Of a stretch of 64,000 nucleotides of DNA, positions 19,041 to 33,900 are shown piece by piece (the first letter of the stretch is position 1; each line of letters begins with the position of its first letter). The notes beneath the pieces are model-generated. The model did no database searches, had not been told where the DNA came from, and worked only from the letters and a program-made list of their open reading frames with translations. This stretch comes from Limnoperna fortunei (taxonomy: Eukaryota > Mollusca > Bivalvia > Mytilida > Modiolidae): positions 96,328,805 through 96,392,804 of the forward strand of contig OX104111.1 of assembly GCA_944474755.1 (NCBI GenBank). The letters are read 5' to 3'. The position numbers and the translations under genes are program-made.

Positions 19041-20639
19041 GGGTTGAGTTCTTTCTGCCTACATGGTGTTATTGAATCTAATCTTAACTACCAAGGTAAG
19101 GGTTGAGTTCTTTCTGCCTACATGGTGTTATTGAATTTAATCTTTACTGCCAAGGTAAGGGTTGAGTTCTTTCTGTCTACATGGTGTTATTGAATCTAAT
19201 CTTTACTGACAAGGTAAGGGTTGAGTTCTTTCTGTCTACATGGTGTTATTGAATCTAATCTTAACTACCAAGGTAAGGGTTGAGTTCTTTCTGTCTACAT
19301 GGTGTTATTGAATTTAATCTTAACTGCCAAGGTAAGGGTTGAGTTCTTTCTGCCTACACGGTGTTATTGAATCTAATCTTAACTACCAAGGTAAGAGTTG
19401 AGTTCTTTCTGTCTACATGGTGTTATTGAATCTAATCTTAACTGCAAAGGTAAGGGTTGAGTTCTTTCTGCCTACATGGTGTTATTGAATTTAATCTTAA
19501 CTACCAAGGTAAGGGTTGAGTTCTTTCTGCCTACATGGTGTTATTGAATCTAATCTTAACTACCAAGGTAAGGGTTGAGTTCTTTCTGCCTACATGGTGT
19601 TATTGAATCTAATCTTTACTGCCAAGGTAAGGGTTGAGTTCTTTCTGTCTACATGGTGTTATTGAATCTAATCTTTACTGACAAGGTAAGGGTTGAGTTC
19701 TTTCTGTCTACATGGTGTTATTGAATCTAATCTTAACTACCAAGGTAAGGGTTGAGTTCTTTCTGCCTACATGGTGTTATTGAATTTAATCTTTACTGCC
19801 AAGGTAAGGGTTGAGTTCTTTCTGCCTACATGGTGTTATTGAATTTAATCTGAACTGGAAAGGTAAGGGTTGAGTTCTTTCTGCCTACATGGTGTTATTG
19901 AATCTAATCTTTACTGCCAAGGTAAGGGTTGAGTTCTTTCTGCCTACATGGTGTTATTGAATCTAATCTTTACTGCCAAGGTAAGGGTTGAGTTCTTTCT
20001 GTCTACATGGTGTTATTGAATCTAATCTTAACTGCAAAGGTAAGGGTTGAGTTCTTTCTGCCTACATGGTGTTATTGAATCTAATCTTAACTACCAAGGT
20101 AAGGGTTGAGTTCTTTCTGCCTACATGGTGTTATTGAATCTAATCTTAACTGCAAAGGTAAGGGTTGAGTTCTTTCTGTCTACATGGTGTTATTGAATTT
20201 AATCTTAACTACCAAGGTAAGGGTTGAGTTCTTTCTGCCTACATGGTGTTATCGAATCTAATCTTAACTGCAAAGGTAAGGGTTGAGTTCTTTCTGCCTA
20301 CAAGGTGTTATTGAATCTAATCTTAACTACCAAGGTAAATGTTGAGTTCTTTCTGCCTACATGGTGTTATTGAATCTAATCTTAACTGCAAAGGTAAGGG
20401 TTGAGTTCTTTGTGCCTACACGGTGTTATTGAATCTAATCTTAACTACCAAGGTAAGGGTTGAGTTCTTTCTGTCTACATGGTGTTATTGAATCTAATCT
20501 TAACTGCCAAGGTAAGGGTTGAGTTCTTTCTGTCTACATGGTGTTATTGAATCTAATCTTAACTACCAAGGTAAGGGTTGAGTTCTTTATGTCTACATGG
20601 TGTTATTGAATCTAATCTTAACTACCAAGGTAAGGGTTG

Positions 20640-21070
20640 AGTTCTTTCTGCCTACATGGTGTTATTGAATCTAATCTTTACTGAAAAGGTAAGGGTTGAG
20701 TTCTTTCTGCCTACATGGTGTTATTGAATCTAATCTTAACTGCCAAGGTAAGGGTTGAGTTCTTTCTGCCTACATGGTGTTATTGAATCTAATCTTTACT
20801 GAAAAGGTAAGGGTTGAGTTCTTTCTGTCTACATGGTGTTATTGAATCTAATCTTAACTGCCAAGGTAAGGGTTGAGTTCTTTCTGCCTACATGGTGTTA
20901 TTGAATCTAATCTTTACTGAAAAGGTAAGGGTTGAGTTCTTTCTGCCTACATGGTGTTATTGAATCTAATCTTAACTGCCAAGGTAAGGGTTGAGTTCTT
21001 TCTGCCTACATGGTGTTATTGAATCTAATCTTTACTGAAAAGGTAAGGGTTGAGTTCTTTCTGCCTACAT
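20640..21070 (+). repeat. Dimeric higher-order repeat (118 bp)
   Basis: CTTTACTGAAAAGG monomers alternate with CTTAACTGCCAAGG monomers; ACTGAAAAGG recurs every 118 bp four times. Confidence 0.8.
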
Positions 21071-21389
21071 GGTGTTATTGAATCTAATCTTTACTGCCAA
21101 GGTAAGGGTTGAGTTCTTTATGTCTACATGTGTTATTGAATCTAATCTTAACTGCCAAGGTAAGGGTTGAGTTCTTTATGTCTACATGTGTTATTGAATC
21201 TAATCTTAACTACCAAGGTAAGGGTTGAGTTCTTTCTGTCTACATGGTGTTATTGAATCTAATCTTAACTACCAAGGTAAGGGTTGAGTTCTTTCTGCCT
21301 ACATGGTGTTATTGAATCTAATCTTAACTACCAAGGTAAGGGTTGAGTTCTTTCTGTCTACATGGTGTTATTGAATCTAATCTTAACTA

Positions 21390-22035
21390 CCAAGGTAAGG
21401 GTGGAGTTCTTTATGTCTACATGGTGTTATTGAATCTAATCTTTACTGAAAAGGTAAGGGTTGAGTTCTTTCTGCCTACATGGTGTTATTGAATCTAATC
21501 TTTACTACCAAGGTAAGGGTTGAGTTCTTTCTGCCTACATGGTGTTACTGAATCTAATCTTTACTGCCAAGGTAAGGGTTGAGTTCTTTCTGTCTACATG
21601 GTGTTATTGAATCTAATCTTAACTGCAAAGGTAAGGGTTGAGTTCTTTCTGTCTACATGTGTTATTGAATCTAATCTTAACTACCAAGGTAAGGGTTGAG
21701 TTCTTTCTGTCTACATGGTGTTATTGAATCTAATCTTAACTACCAAGGTAAGGGTGGAGTTCTTTATGTCTACATGGTGTTATTGAATCTAATCTTTACT
21801 GAAAAGGTAAGGGTTGAGTTCTTTCTGCCTACATGGTGTTATTGAATCTAATCTTTACTACCAAGGTAAGGGTTGAGTTCTTTCTGCCTACATGGTGTTA
21901 CTGAATCTAATCTTTACTGCCAAGGTAAGGGTTGAGTTCTTTCTGTCTACATGGTGTTATTGAATCTAATCTTAACTGCAAAGGTAAGGGTTGAGTTCTT
22001 TCTGTCTACATGTGTTATTGAATCTAATCTTAACT
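21390..22035 (+). repeat. Six-monomer higher-order repeat (about 353 bp), two copies
   Basis: The block starting with GGGTGGAGTTCTTTATG at 21399 recurs about 353 bp later with the same order of variants, including TTACTG and the 58-bp CATGTG monomer. Confidence 0.75.
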
Positions 22036-25000
22036 ACCAAGGTAAGGGTTGAGTTCTTTCTGCCTACATGGTGTTACTGAATCTAATCTTAACTACCAAG
22101 GTAAGGGTTGAGTTCTTTCTGCCTACATGGTGTTACTGAATCTAATCTTTACTGCCAAGGTAAGGGTTGAGTTCTTTCTGTCTACATGGTGTTATTGAAT
22201 CTAATCTTAACTGCAAAGGTAAGGGTTGAGTTCTTTCTGTCTACATGTGTTATTGAATCTAATCTTAACTACCAAGGTAAGGGTGGAGTTCTTTCTGCCT
22301 ACATGGTGTTATTGAATTTAATCTTTACTGCCAAGGTAAGGGTTGAGTTCTTTCTGCCTACATGGTGTTATTGAATTTAATCTGAACTGGAAAGGTAAGG
22401 GTTGAGTTCTTTCTGCCTACATGGTGTTATTGAATCTAATCTTTACTGCCAAGGTAAGGGTTGAGTTCTTTCTGCCTACATGGTGTTATTGAATCTAATC
22501 TTTACTGCCAAGGTAAGGGTTGAGTTCTTTCTGTCTACATGGTGTTATTGAATCTAATCTTAACTGCAAAGGTAAGGGTTGAGTTCTTTCTGCCTACATG
22601 GTGTTATTGAATCTAATATTTACTGCCAAGGTAAGGGTTGAGTTCTTTCTGTCTACATGGTGTTATTGAATCTAATCTTAACTGCCAAGGTAAGGGTTGA
22701 GTTCTTTCTGCCTACATGGTGTTATTGAATCTAATCTTAACTGCCAAGGTAAGGGTTGAGTTCTTTCTGCCTACATGGTGTTACTGAATCTAATCTTAAC
22801 TACCAAGGTAAGGGTTGAGTTCTTTCTGCCTACATGGTGTTATTGAATCTAATCTTAACTGCAAAGGTAAGGGTTGAGTTCTTTCTGTCTACATGGTGTT
22901 ATTGAATTTAATCTTAACTACCAAGGTAAGGGTTGAGTTCTTTCTGCCTACATGGTGTTATTGAATCTAATCTTAACTACCAAGGTAAGGGTTGAGTTCT
23001 TTCTGTCTACATGGTGTTATTGAATCTTATCTTAACTACCAAGGTAAGGGTTGAGTTCTTTCTGCCTACATGGTGTTATTGAATCTAATCTTAACTGCAA
23101 AGGTAAGGGTTGAGTTCTTTCTGTCTACATGGTGTTATTGAATTTAATCTTAACTGCCAAGGTAAGGGTTGAGTTCTTTCTGCCTACATGGTGTTATTGA
23201 ATCTAATCTTAACTGCCAAGGTAAGGGTTGAGTTCTTTCTGCCTACATGGTGTTACTGAATCTAATCTTAACTACCAAGGTAAGGGTTGAGTTCTTTCTG
23301 TCTACATGGTGTTATTGAATTTAATCTTAACTACCAAGGTAAGGGTTGAGTTCTTTCTGTCTACATGGTGTTATTGAATCTAATCTTTACTGCCAAGGTA
23401 AGGGTTGAGTTCTTTCTGTCTACATGGTGTTATTGAATCTAATCTTAACTGCAAAGGTAAGGGTTGAGTTCTTTCTGCCTACATGGTGTTATTGAATTTA
23501 ATCTGAACTGGAAAGGTAAGGGTTGAGTTCTTTCTGCCTACATGGTGTTATTGAATCTAATCTTAACTACCAAGGTAAGGGTTGAGTTCTTTCTGCCTAC
23601 ATGGTGTTATTGAATTTAATCTGAACTGGAAAGGTAAGGGTTGAGTTCTTTCTGCCTACACGGTGTTATTGAATCTAATCTTAACTACCAAGGTAAGGGT
23701 TGAGTTCTTTCTGTCTACATGGTGTTATTGAATCTAATCTTAACTGCCAAGGTAAGGGTTGAGTTCTTTCTGCCTACATGGTGTTATTGAATCTAATCTT
23801 AACTACCAAGGTAAGGGTTGAGTTCTTTCTGCCTACATGGTGTTATTGAATCTAATCTTAACTACCAAGGTAAGGGTTGAGTTCTTTCTGTCTACATGGT
23901 GTTATTGAATCTAATCTTAACTGCCAAGGTAAGGGTTGAGTTCTTTCTGTCTACATGTGTTATTGAATCTAATCTTAACTACCAAGGTAAGGGTTGAGTT
24001 CTTTCTGTCTACATGGTGTTACTGAATCTAATCTTAACTACCAAGGTAAGGGTTGAGTTCTTTCTGTCTACATGGTGTTATTGAATCTAATCTTAACTGC
24101 CAAGGTAAGGGTTGAGTTCTTTCTGTCTACATGGTGTTATTGAATCTAATCTTAACTGCCAAGGTAAGGGTTGAGTTCTTTCTGTCTACATGGTGTTATT
24201 GAATTTAATCTTTACTGAAAAGGTAAGGGTTGAGTTCTTTCTGCCTACATGGTGTTATTGAATCTAATCTTTACTGCCAAGGTAAGGGTTGAGTTCTTTC
24301 TGTCTACATGGTGTTATTGAATCTAATCTTAACTGCAAAGGTAAGGGTTGAGTTCTTTCTGTCTACATGTGTTATTGAATCTAATCTTAACTGCCAAGGT
24401 AAGGGTTGAGTTCTTTCTGCCTACATGGTGTTATTGAATCTAATCTTTACTGCCAAGGTAAGGGTTGAGTTCTTTATGTCTACATGTGTTATTGAATCTA
24501 ATCTTAACTACCAAGGTAAGGGTGGAGTTCTTTCTGCCTACATGGTGTTATTGAATTTAATCTTTACTGCCAAGGTAAGGGTTGAGTTCTTTCTGCCTAC
24601 ATGGTGTTATTGAATTTAATCTTTACTGAAAAGGTAAGGGTTGAGTTCTTTCTGCCTACATGGTGTTATTGAATCTAATCTTTACTGCCAAGGTAAGGGT
24701 TGAGTTCTTTCTGTCTACATGGTGTTATTGAATCTAATCTTAACTGCAAAGGTAAGGGTTGAGTTCTTTCTGTCTACATGTGTTATTGAATCTAATCTTA
24801 ACTACCAAGGTAAGGGTTGAGTTCTTTCTGCCTACATGGTGTTATTGAATTTAATCTTTACTGCCAAGGTAAGGGTTGAGTTCTTTCTGCCTACATGGTG
24901 TTATTGAATTTAATCTGAACTGGAAAGGAAAGGGTTGAGTTCTTTCTGCCTACATGGTGTTATTGAATCTAATCTTTACTGCCAAGGTAAGGGTTGAGTT

Positions 25001-27971
25001 CTTTCTGCCTACATGGTGTTATTGAATCTAATCTTTACTGCCAAGGTAAGGGTTGAGTTCTTTCTGTCTACATGGTGTTATTGAATCTAATCTTAACTGC
25101 AAAGGTAAGGGTTGAGTTCTTTCTGCCTACATGGTGTTATTGAATCTTATCTTTACTGCCAAGGTAAGGGTTGAGTTCTTTCTGTCTACATGGTGTTATT
25201 GAATTTAATCTTAACTGCCAAGGTAAGGGTTGAGTTCTTTCTGCCTACATGGTGTTATTGAATCTAATCTTAACTGCCAAGGTAAGGGTTGAGTTCTTTC
25301 TGCCTACATGGTGTTATTGAATCTAATCTTAACTACCAAGGTAAGGGTTGAGTTCTTTCTGCCTACATGGTGTTATTGAATCTAATCTTAACTGCAAATT
25401 AAGGGTTGAGTTCTTTCTGTCTACATGGTGTTATTGAATTTAATCTTAACTACCAAGGTAAGGGTTGAGTTCTTTCTGCCTACATGGTGTTATTGAATCT
25501 AATCTTAACTACCAAGGTAAGGGTTGAGTTCTTTCTGTCTACATGGTGTTATTGAATCTAATCTTAACTACCAAGGTAAGGGTTGAGTTCTTTCTGCCTA
25601 CATGGTGTTATTGAATCTAATCTTAACTGCAAAGGTAAGGGTTGAGTTCTTTCTGCCTACACGGTGTTATTGAATCTAATATTAACTACCAAGGTAAGGG
25701 TTGAGTTCTTTCTGTCTACATGGTGTTATTGAATCTAATCTTAACTGCCAAGGTAAGGGTTGAGTTCTTTCTGCCTACATGGTGTTATTGAATCTAATCT
25801 TAACTGCCAAGGTAAGGGTTGAGTTCTTTATGTCTACATGGTGTTATTGAATCTAATCTTAACTACCAAGGTAAGGGTTGAGTTCTTTCTGCCTACATGG
25901 TGTTATTGAATCTAATCTTAACTACCAAGGTAAGGGTGGAGTTCTTTCTGTCTACATGGTGTTATTGAATCTAATCTTAACTGCCAAGGTAAGGGTTGAG
26001 TTCTTTATGTCTACATGGTGTTATTGAATCTAATCTTAACTACCAAGGTAAGGGTTGAGTTCTTTCTGCCTACATGGTGTTATTGAATCTAATCTTAACT
26101 GCAAAGGTAAGGGTTGAGTTCTTTCTGTCTACATGGTGTTATTGAATCTAATCTTAACTACCAAGGTAAGGGTTGAGTTCTTTCTGCCTACATGGTGTTA
26201 TTGAATCTAATCTTAACTACCAAGGTAAGGGTTGAGTTCTTTCTGCCTACATGGTGTTATTGAATCTAATCTTAACTACCAAGGTAAGGGTTGAGTTCTT
26301 TATGTCTACATGGTGTTATTGAATCTAATCTTAACTACCAAGGTAAGGGTTGAGTTCTTTCTGCCTACATGGTGTTATTGAATCTAATCTTAACTGCAAA
26401 GGTAAGGGTTGAGTTCTTTCTGTCTACATGGTGTTATTGAATCTAATCTTAACTACCAAGGTAAGGGTTGAGTTCTTTCTGCCTACATGGTGTTATTGAA
26501 TCTAATCTTAACTACCAAGGTAAGGGTTGAGTTCTTTCTGCCTACATGGTGTTATTGAATTTAATCTTAACTACCAAGGTAAGGGTTGAGTTCTTTCTGC
26601 CTACATGGTGTTATTGAATTTAATCTTAACTACCAAGGTAAGGGTTGAGTTCTTTCTGTCTACATGGTGTTATTGAATCTAATCTTAACTACCAAGGTAA
26701 GGGTTGAGTTCTTTCTGTCTACATGGTGTTATTGAATCTAATCTTAACTACCAAGGTAAGGGTTGAGTTCTTTCTGCCTACATGGTGTTATTGAATTTAA
26801 TCTTTACTGAAAAGGTAAGGGTTGAGTTCTTTCTGCCTACATGGTGTTATTGAATCTAATCTTTACTGCCAAGGTAAGGGTTGAGTTCTTTCTGTCTACA
26901 TGGTGTTATTGAATCTAATCTTAACTGCAAAGGTAAGGGTTGAGTTCTTTCTGTCTACATGTGTTATTGAATCTAATCTTAACTACCAAGGTAAGGGTTG
27001 AGTTCTTTCTGCCTACATGGTGTTATTGAATTTAATCTTTACTGCCAAGGTAAGGGTTGAGTTCTTTCTGCCTACATGGTGTTATTGAATTTAATCTGAA
27101 CTGGAAAGGTAAGGGTTGAGTTCTTTCTGCCTACATGGTGTTATTGAATCTAATCTTTACTGCCAAGGTAAGGGTTGAGTTCTTTCTGCCTACATGGTGT
27201 TATTGAATCTAATCTTTACTGCCAAAGTAAGGGTTGAGTTCTTTCTGTCTACATGGTGTTATTGAATCTAATCTTAACTGCAAAGGTAAGGGTTGAGTTC
27301 TTTCTGCCTACATGGTGTTATTGAATCTAATATTTACTGCCAAGGTAAGGGTTGAGTTCTTTCTGTCTACATGGTGTTATTGAATTTAATCTTAACTGCC
27401 AAGGTAAGGGTTGAGTTCTTTCTGTCTACATGGTGTTATTGAATCTAATCTTAACTGCCAAGGTAAGGGTTGAGTTCTTTCTGCCTACATGGTGTTATTG
27501 AATCTAATCTTAACTACCAAGGTAAGGGTTGAGTTCTTTCTGCCTACATGGTGTTATTGAATCTAATCTTAACTGCAAAGGTAAGGGTTGAGTTCTTTCT
27601 GTCTACATGGTGTTATTGAATTTAATCTTAACTACCAAGGTAAGGGTTGAGTTCTTTCTGCCTACATGGTGTTATTGAATCTAATCTTAACTACCAAGGT
27701 AAGGGTTGAGTTCTTTCTGTCTACATGGTGTTATTGAATCTAATCTTAACTACCAAGGTAAGGGTTGAGTTCTTTCTGCCTACATGGTGTTATTGAATCT
27801 AATCTTAACTGCAAAGGTAAGGGTTGAGTTCTTTCTGTCTACATGGTGTTATTGAATTTAATCTTAACTGCCAAGGTAAGGGTTGAGTTCTTTCTGCCTA
27901 CATGGTGTTATTGAATCTAATCTTAACTGCCAAGGTAAGGGTTGAGTTCTTTCTGCCTACATGGTGTTATT

Positions 27972-30900
27972 GAATCTAATCTTTACTGCCAAGGTAAGGG
28001 TTGAGTTCTTTCTGTCTACATGGTGTTATTGAATCTAATCTTAACTACCAAGGTAAGGGTTGAGTTCTTTCTGCCTACATTGTGTTATTGAATCTAATCT
28101 TAACTACCAAGGTAAGGGTTGAGTTCTTTCTGCCTACATGGTGTTATTGAATTTAATCTTAACTACCAAGGTAAGGGTTGAGTTCTTTCTGTCTACATGG
28201 TGTTATTGAATCTAATCTTAACTACCAAGGTAAGGGTTGAGTTCTTTCTGCCTACATGGTGTTATTGAATCTAATCTTTACTGCCAAGGTAAGGGTTGAG
28301 TTCTTTCTGTCTACATGGTGTTATTGAATCTAATCTTAACTACCAAGGTAAGGGTTGAGTTCTTTCTGCCTACATGGTGTTATTGAATTTAATCTTAACT
28401 GCCAAGGTAAGGGTTGAGTTCTTTCTGCCTACATGGTGTTATTGAATCTAATCTTTACTGCCAAGGTAAGGGTTGAGTTCTTTCTGCCTACATGGTGTTA
28501 ATGAATCTAATCTTTACTGCCAAGGTAAGGGTTGAGTTCTTTCTGCCTACATGGTGTTATTGAATTTAATCTTAACTGCAAAGGTAAGGGTTGAGTTCTT
28601 TCTGCCTACATGGTGTTATTGAATTTAATCTTAACTACCAAGGTAAGGGTTGAGTTCTTTCTGCCTACATGGTGTTATTGAATCTAATCTTAACTGCAAA
28701 GGTAAGGGTTGAGTTCTTTCTGCCTACATGGTGTTATTGAATTTAATCTTAACTACCAAGGTAAGGGTTGAGTTCTTTCTGCCTACATGGTGTTAATGAA
28801 TCTAATCTTTACTGCCAAGGTAAGGGTTGAGTTCTTTCTGCCTACATGGTGTTATTGAATTTAATCTTAACTGCAAAGGTAAGGGTTGAGTTCTTTCTGC
28901 CTACATGGTGTTATTGAATTTAATCTTAACTACCAAGGTAAGGGTTGAGTTCTTTCTGCCTACATGGTGTTATTGAATCTAATCTTAACTGCAAAGGTAA
29001 GGGTTGAGTTCTTTCTGCCTACATGGTGTTATTGAATTTAATCTTAACTACCAAGGTAAGGGTTGAGTTCTTTCTGCCTACATGGTGTTATTGAATCTAA
29101 TCTTAACTGCCAAGGTAAGGGTTGAGTTCTTTCTGCCTACATGGTGTTATTGAATTTAATCTTAACTGCCAAGGTAAGGGTTGAGTTCTTTCTGCCTACA
29201 TGGTGTTATTGAATCTAATCTTAACTACCAAGGTAAGGGTTGAGTTCTTTCTGTCTACATGGTGTTATTGAATCTAATCTTAACTACCAAGGTAAGGGTT
29301 GAGTTCTTTCTGCCTACATGGTGTTATTGAATTTAATCTTAACTGCCAAGGTAAGGGTTGAGTTCTTTCTGCCTACATGGTGTTATTGAATCTAATCTTA
29401 ACTGCCAAGGTAAGGGTTGAGTTTTTTCTGCCTACATGGTGTTATTGAATCTAATCTTAACTGCAAAGGTAAGGGTTGAGTTCTTTCTGCCTACATGGTG
29501 TTATTGAATCTAATCTTAACTGCCAAGGTAAGGGTTGAGTTCTTTCTGCCTACATGGTGTTATTGAATCTAATCTTAACTGCAAAGGTAAGGGTTGAGTT
29601 CTTTCTGCCTACATGGTGTTATTGAATTTAATCTTAACTGCAAAGGTAAGGGTTGAGTTCTTTCTGCCTACATGGTGTTATTGAATTTAATCTTAACTAC
29701 CAAGGTAAGGGTTGAGTTCTTTCTGCCTACATGGTGTTATTGAATATAATCTTAACTGCAAAGGTAAGGGTTGAGTTCTTTCTGCCTACATGGTGTTATT
29801 GAATTTAATCTTAACTACCAAGGTAAGGGTTGAGTTCTTTCTGCCTACATGGTGTTATTGAATATAATCTTAACTGCAAAGGTAAGGGTTGAGTTCTTTC
29901 TGCCTACATGGTGTTATTGAATTTAATCTTAACTACCAAGGTAAGGGTTGAGTTCTTTCTGCCTACATGGTGTTATTGAATCTAATCTTAACTGCCAAGG
30001 TAAGGGCTGAGTTCTTTCTGCCTACATGATGTTATTGAATCTAATCTTTACTGCCAAGGTAAGGGTTGAGTTCTTTCTGTCTACATGGTGTTATTGAATC
30101 TAATCTTAACTACCAAGGTAAGGGTTGAGTTCTTTCTGCCTACATTGTGTTATTGAATCTAATCTTAACTACCAAGGTAAGGGTTGAGTTCTTTCTGCCT
30201 ACATGGTGTTATTGAATTTAATCTTAACTGCCAAGGTAAGGGTTGAGTTCTTTCTGTCTACATGGTGTTATTGAATCTAATCTTAACTACCAAGGTAAGG
30301 GTTGAGTTCTTTCTGCCTACATGGTGTTATTGAATCTAATCTTTACTGCCAAGGTAAGGGTTGAGTTCTTTCTGTCTACATGGTGTTATTGAATCTAATC
30401 TTAACTACCAAGGTAAGGGTTGAGTTCTTTCTGCCTACATGGTGTTATTGAATTTAATCTTAACTGCCAAGGTAAGGGTTGAGTTCTTTCTGCCTACATG
30501 GTGTTATTGAATCTAATCTTTACTGCCAAGGTAAGGGTTGAGTTCTTTCTGCCTACATGGTGTTATTGAATTTAATCTTAACTGCCAAGGTAAGGGTTGA
30601 GTTCTTTCTGCCTACATGGTGTTATTGAATCTAATCTTTACTGCCAAGGTAAGGGTTGAGTTCTTTCTGCCTACATGGTGTTATTGAATCTAATCTTTAC
30701 TGCCAAGGTAACGGTTGAGTTCTTTCTGTCTACATGGTGTTATTGAATCTAATCTTAACTACCAAGGTAAGGGTTGAGTTCTTTCTGCCTACATGGTGTT
30801 ATTGAATTTAATCTTTACTGCCAAGGTAAGGGTTGAGTTCTTTCTGTCTACATGGTGTTATTGAATCTAATCTTAACTGCAAAGGTAAGGGTTGAGTTCT

Positions 30901-33900
30901 TTCTGTCTACATGGTGTTATTGAATTTAATCTTAACTGCCAAGGTAAGGGTTGAGTTCTTTCTGCCTACATGGTGTTATTGAATCTAATCTTAACTACCA
31001 AGGTAAGGGTTGAGTTCTTTCTGTCTACATGGTGTTATTGAATTTAATCTTAACTGCCAAGGTAAGGGTTGAGTTCTTTCTGCCTACATGGTGTTATTGA
31101 ATCTAATCTTAACTGCCAAGGTAAGGGTTGAGTTCTTTCTGCCTACATGGTGTTATTGAATCTAATCTTAACTACCAAGGTAAGGGTTGAGTTCTTTCTG
31201 CCTACATGGTGTTATTGAATCTAATCTTTACTGCCAAGGTAAGGGTTGAGTTCTTTCTGCCTACATGGTGTTATTGAATCTAATCTTTACTGCCAAGGTA
31301 AGGGTTGAGTTCTTTCTGCCTACATGGTGTTATTGAATCTAATCTTTACTGACAAGGTAAGGGTTGAGTTCTTTCTGCCTACATGGTGTTATTGAATTTA
31401 ATCTTAACTACCAAGGTAAGGGTTGAGTTCTTTCTGCCTACATGGTGTTATTGAATCTAATCTTAACTACCAAGGTAAGGGTTGAGTTCTTTCTGCCTAC
31501 ATGTGTTATTGAATCTAATCTTAACTACCAAGGTAAGGGTTGAGTTCTTTCTGTCTACATGGTGTTATTGAATCTAATCTTTACTGCCAAGGTAAGGGTT
31601 GAGTTCTTTCTGCCTACATGGTGTTATTGAATCTAATCTTAACTACCAAGGTAAGGGTTGAGTTCTTTCTGCCTACATGGTGTTATTGAATCTAATCTTA
31701 ACTGCCAAGGTAAGGGTTGAGTTCTTTCTGTCTACATGGTGTTATTGAATCTAATCTTTACTGCCAAGGTAAGGATTGAGTTCTTTCTGCCTACATGGTG
31801 TTATTGAATTTAATCTAAACTACCAAGGTAAGGGTTGAGTTCTTTCTGCCTACATGGTGTTATTGAATTTAATCTTTACTGCCAAGGTAAGGGTTGAGTT
31901 CTTTCTGCCTACATGGTGTTATTGAATCTAATCTTTACTGCCAAGGTAAGGGATGAGTTCTTTCTGCCTACATGGTGTTATTGAATCTAATCTTTACTGC
32001 CAAGGTAAGGGTTGAGTTCTTTCTGCCTACATGGTGTTATTGAATTTAATCTTAACTACCAAGGTAAGGGTTGAGTTCTTTCTGCCTACATGGTGTTATT
32101 GAATCTAATCTTAACTACCAAGGTAAGGGTTGAGTTCTTTCTGTCTACATGGTGTTATTGAATCTAATCTTAACTGCAAATCCTTCTGCCTACATGGTGT
32201 TATTGAATTTAATCTTAACTGCCAAGGTAAGGGTTGAGTTCTTTCTGTCTACATGGTGTTATTGAATCTAATCTTAACTACCAAGGTAAGGGTTGAGTTC
32301 TTTCTGCCTACATGGTGTTATTGAATCTAATCTTAACTGCAAAGGTAAGGGTTGAGTTCTTTCTGTCTACATGGTGTTATTGAATCTAATCTTAACTGCC
32401 AAGGTAAGGGTTGAGTTCTTTCTGCCTACATGGTGTTATTGAATCTAATCTTTTCTGCCAAGGTAAGGGTTGAGTTCTTTCTGCCTACATGGTGTTATTG
32501 AATCTAATCTTAACTACCAAGGTAAGGGTTGAGTTCTTTCTGCCTACATGGTGTTATTGAATCTAATCTTAACTGCAAATCCTTCTGCCTACATGGTGTT
32601 ATTGAATCTAATCTTAACTGCAAAGGTAAGGGTTGAGTTCTTTCTGTCTACATGGTGTTATTGAATCTAATCTTTACTGCCAAGGTAAGGGTTGAGTTCT
32701 ACATGGTGTTATTGAATCTAATCTTAACTACCAAGGTAAGGGTTGAGTTCTTTCTGCCTACATGGTGTTATTGAATCTAATCTTAACTGCCAAGGTAAGG
32801 GTTGAGTTCTTTCTGTCTACATGGTGTTATTGAATCTAATCTTTACTGCCAAGGTAAGGGTTGAGTTCTTTCTGCCTACATGGTGTTATTGAATTTAATC
32901 TTAACTACCAAGGTAAGGGTTGAGTTCTTTCTCCCTACATGGTGTTATTGAATTTAATCTTTACTGCCAAGGTAAGGGTTGAGTTCTTTCTACCTACATG
33001 GTGTTATTGAATCTAATCTTTACTGCCAAGGTAAGGGATGAGTTCTTTCTGCCTACATGGTGTTATTGAATCTAATCTTTACTGCCAAGGTAAGGGTTGA
33101 GTTCTTTCTGCCTACATGGTGTTATTGAATTTAATCTTAACTACCAAGGTAAGGGTTGAGTTCTTTCTGCCTACATGGTGTTATTGAATCTAATCTTAAC
33201 TACCAAGGTAAGGGTTGAGTTCTTTCTGTCTACATGGTGTTATTGAATCTAATCTTAACTGCAAATCCTTCTGCCTACATGGTGTTATTGAATTTAATCT
33301 TAACTGCCAAGGTAAGGGTTGAGTTCTTTCTGTCTACATGGTGTTATTGAATCTAATCTTAACTACCAAGGTAAGGGTTGAGTTCTTTCTGCCTACATGG
33401 TGTTATTGAATCTAATCTTAACTGCAAAGGTAAGGTTGAGTTCTTTCTGTCTACATGGTGTTATTGAATCTAATCTTAACTGCCAAGGTAAGGGTTGAGT
33501 TCTTTCTGCCTACATGGTGTTATTGAATCTAATCTTTACTGCCAAGGTAAGGGTTGAGTTCTTTCTGCCTACATGGTGTTATTGAATCTAATCTTAACTA
33601 CCAAGGTAAGGGTTGAGTTCTTTCTGCCTACATGGTGTTATTGAATCTAATCTTAACTGCAAAGGTAAGGGTTGAGTTCTTTCTGTCTACATGGTGTTAT
33701 TGAATCTAATCTTAACTGCCAAGGTAAGGGTTGAGTTCTTTCTGCCTACATGGTGTTATTGAATCTAATCTTAACTGCAAATCCTTCTGCCTACATGGTG
33801 TTATTGAATCTAATCTTAACTGCAAAGGTAAGGGTTGAGTTCTTTCTGTCTACATGGTGTTATTGAATCTAATCTTTACTGCCAAGGTAAGGGTTGAGTT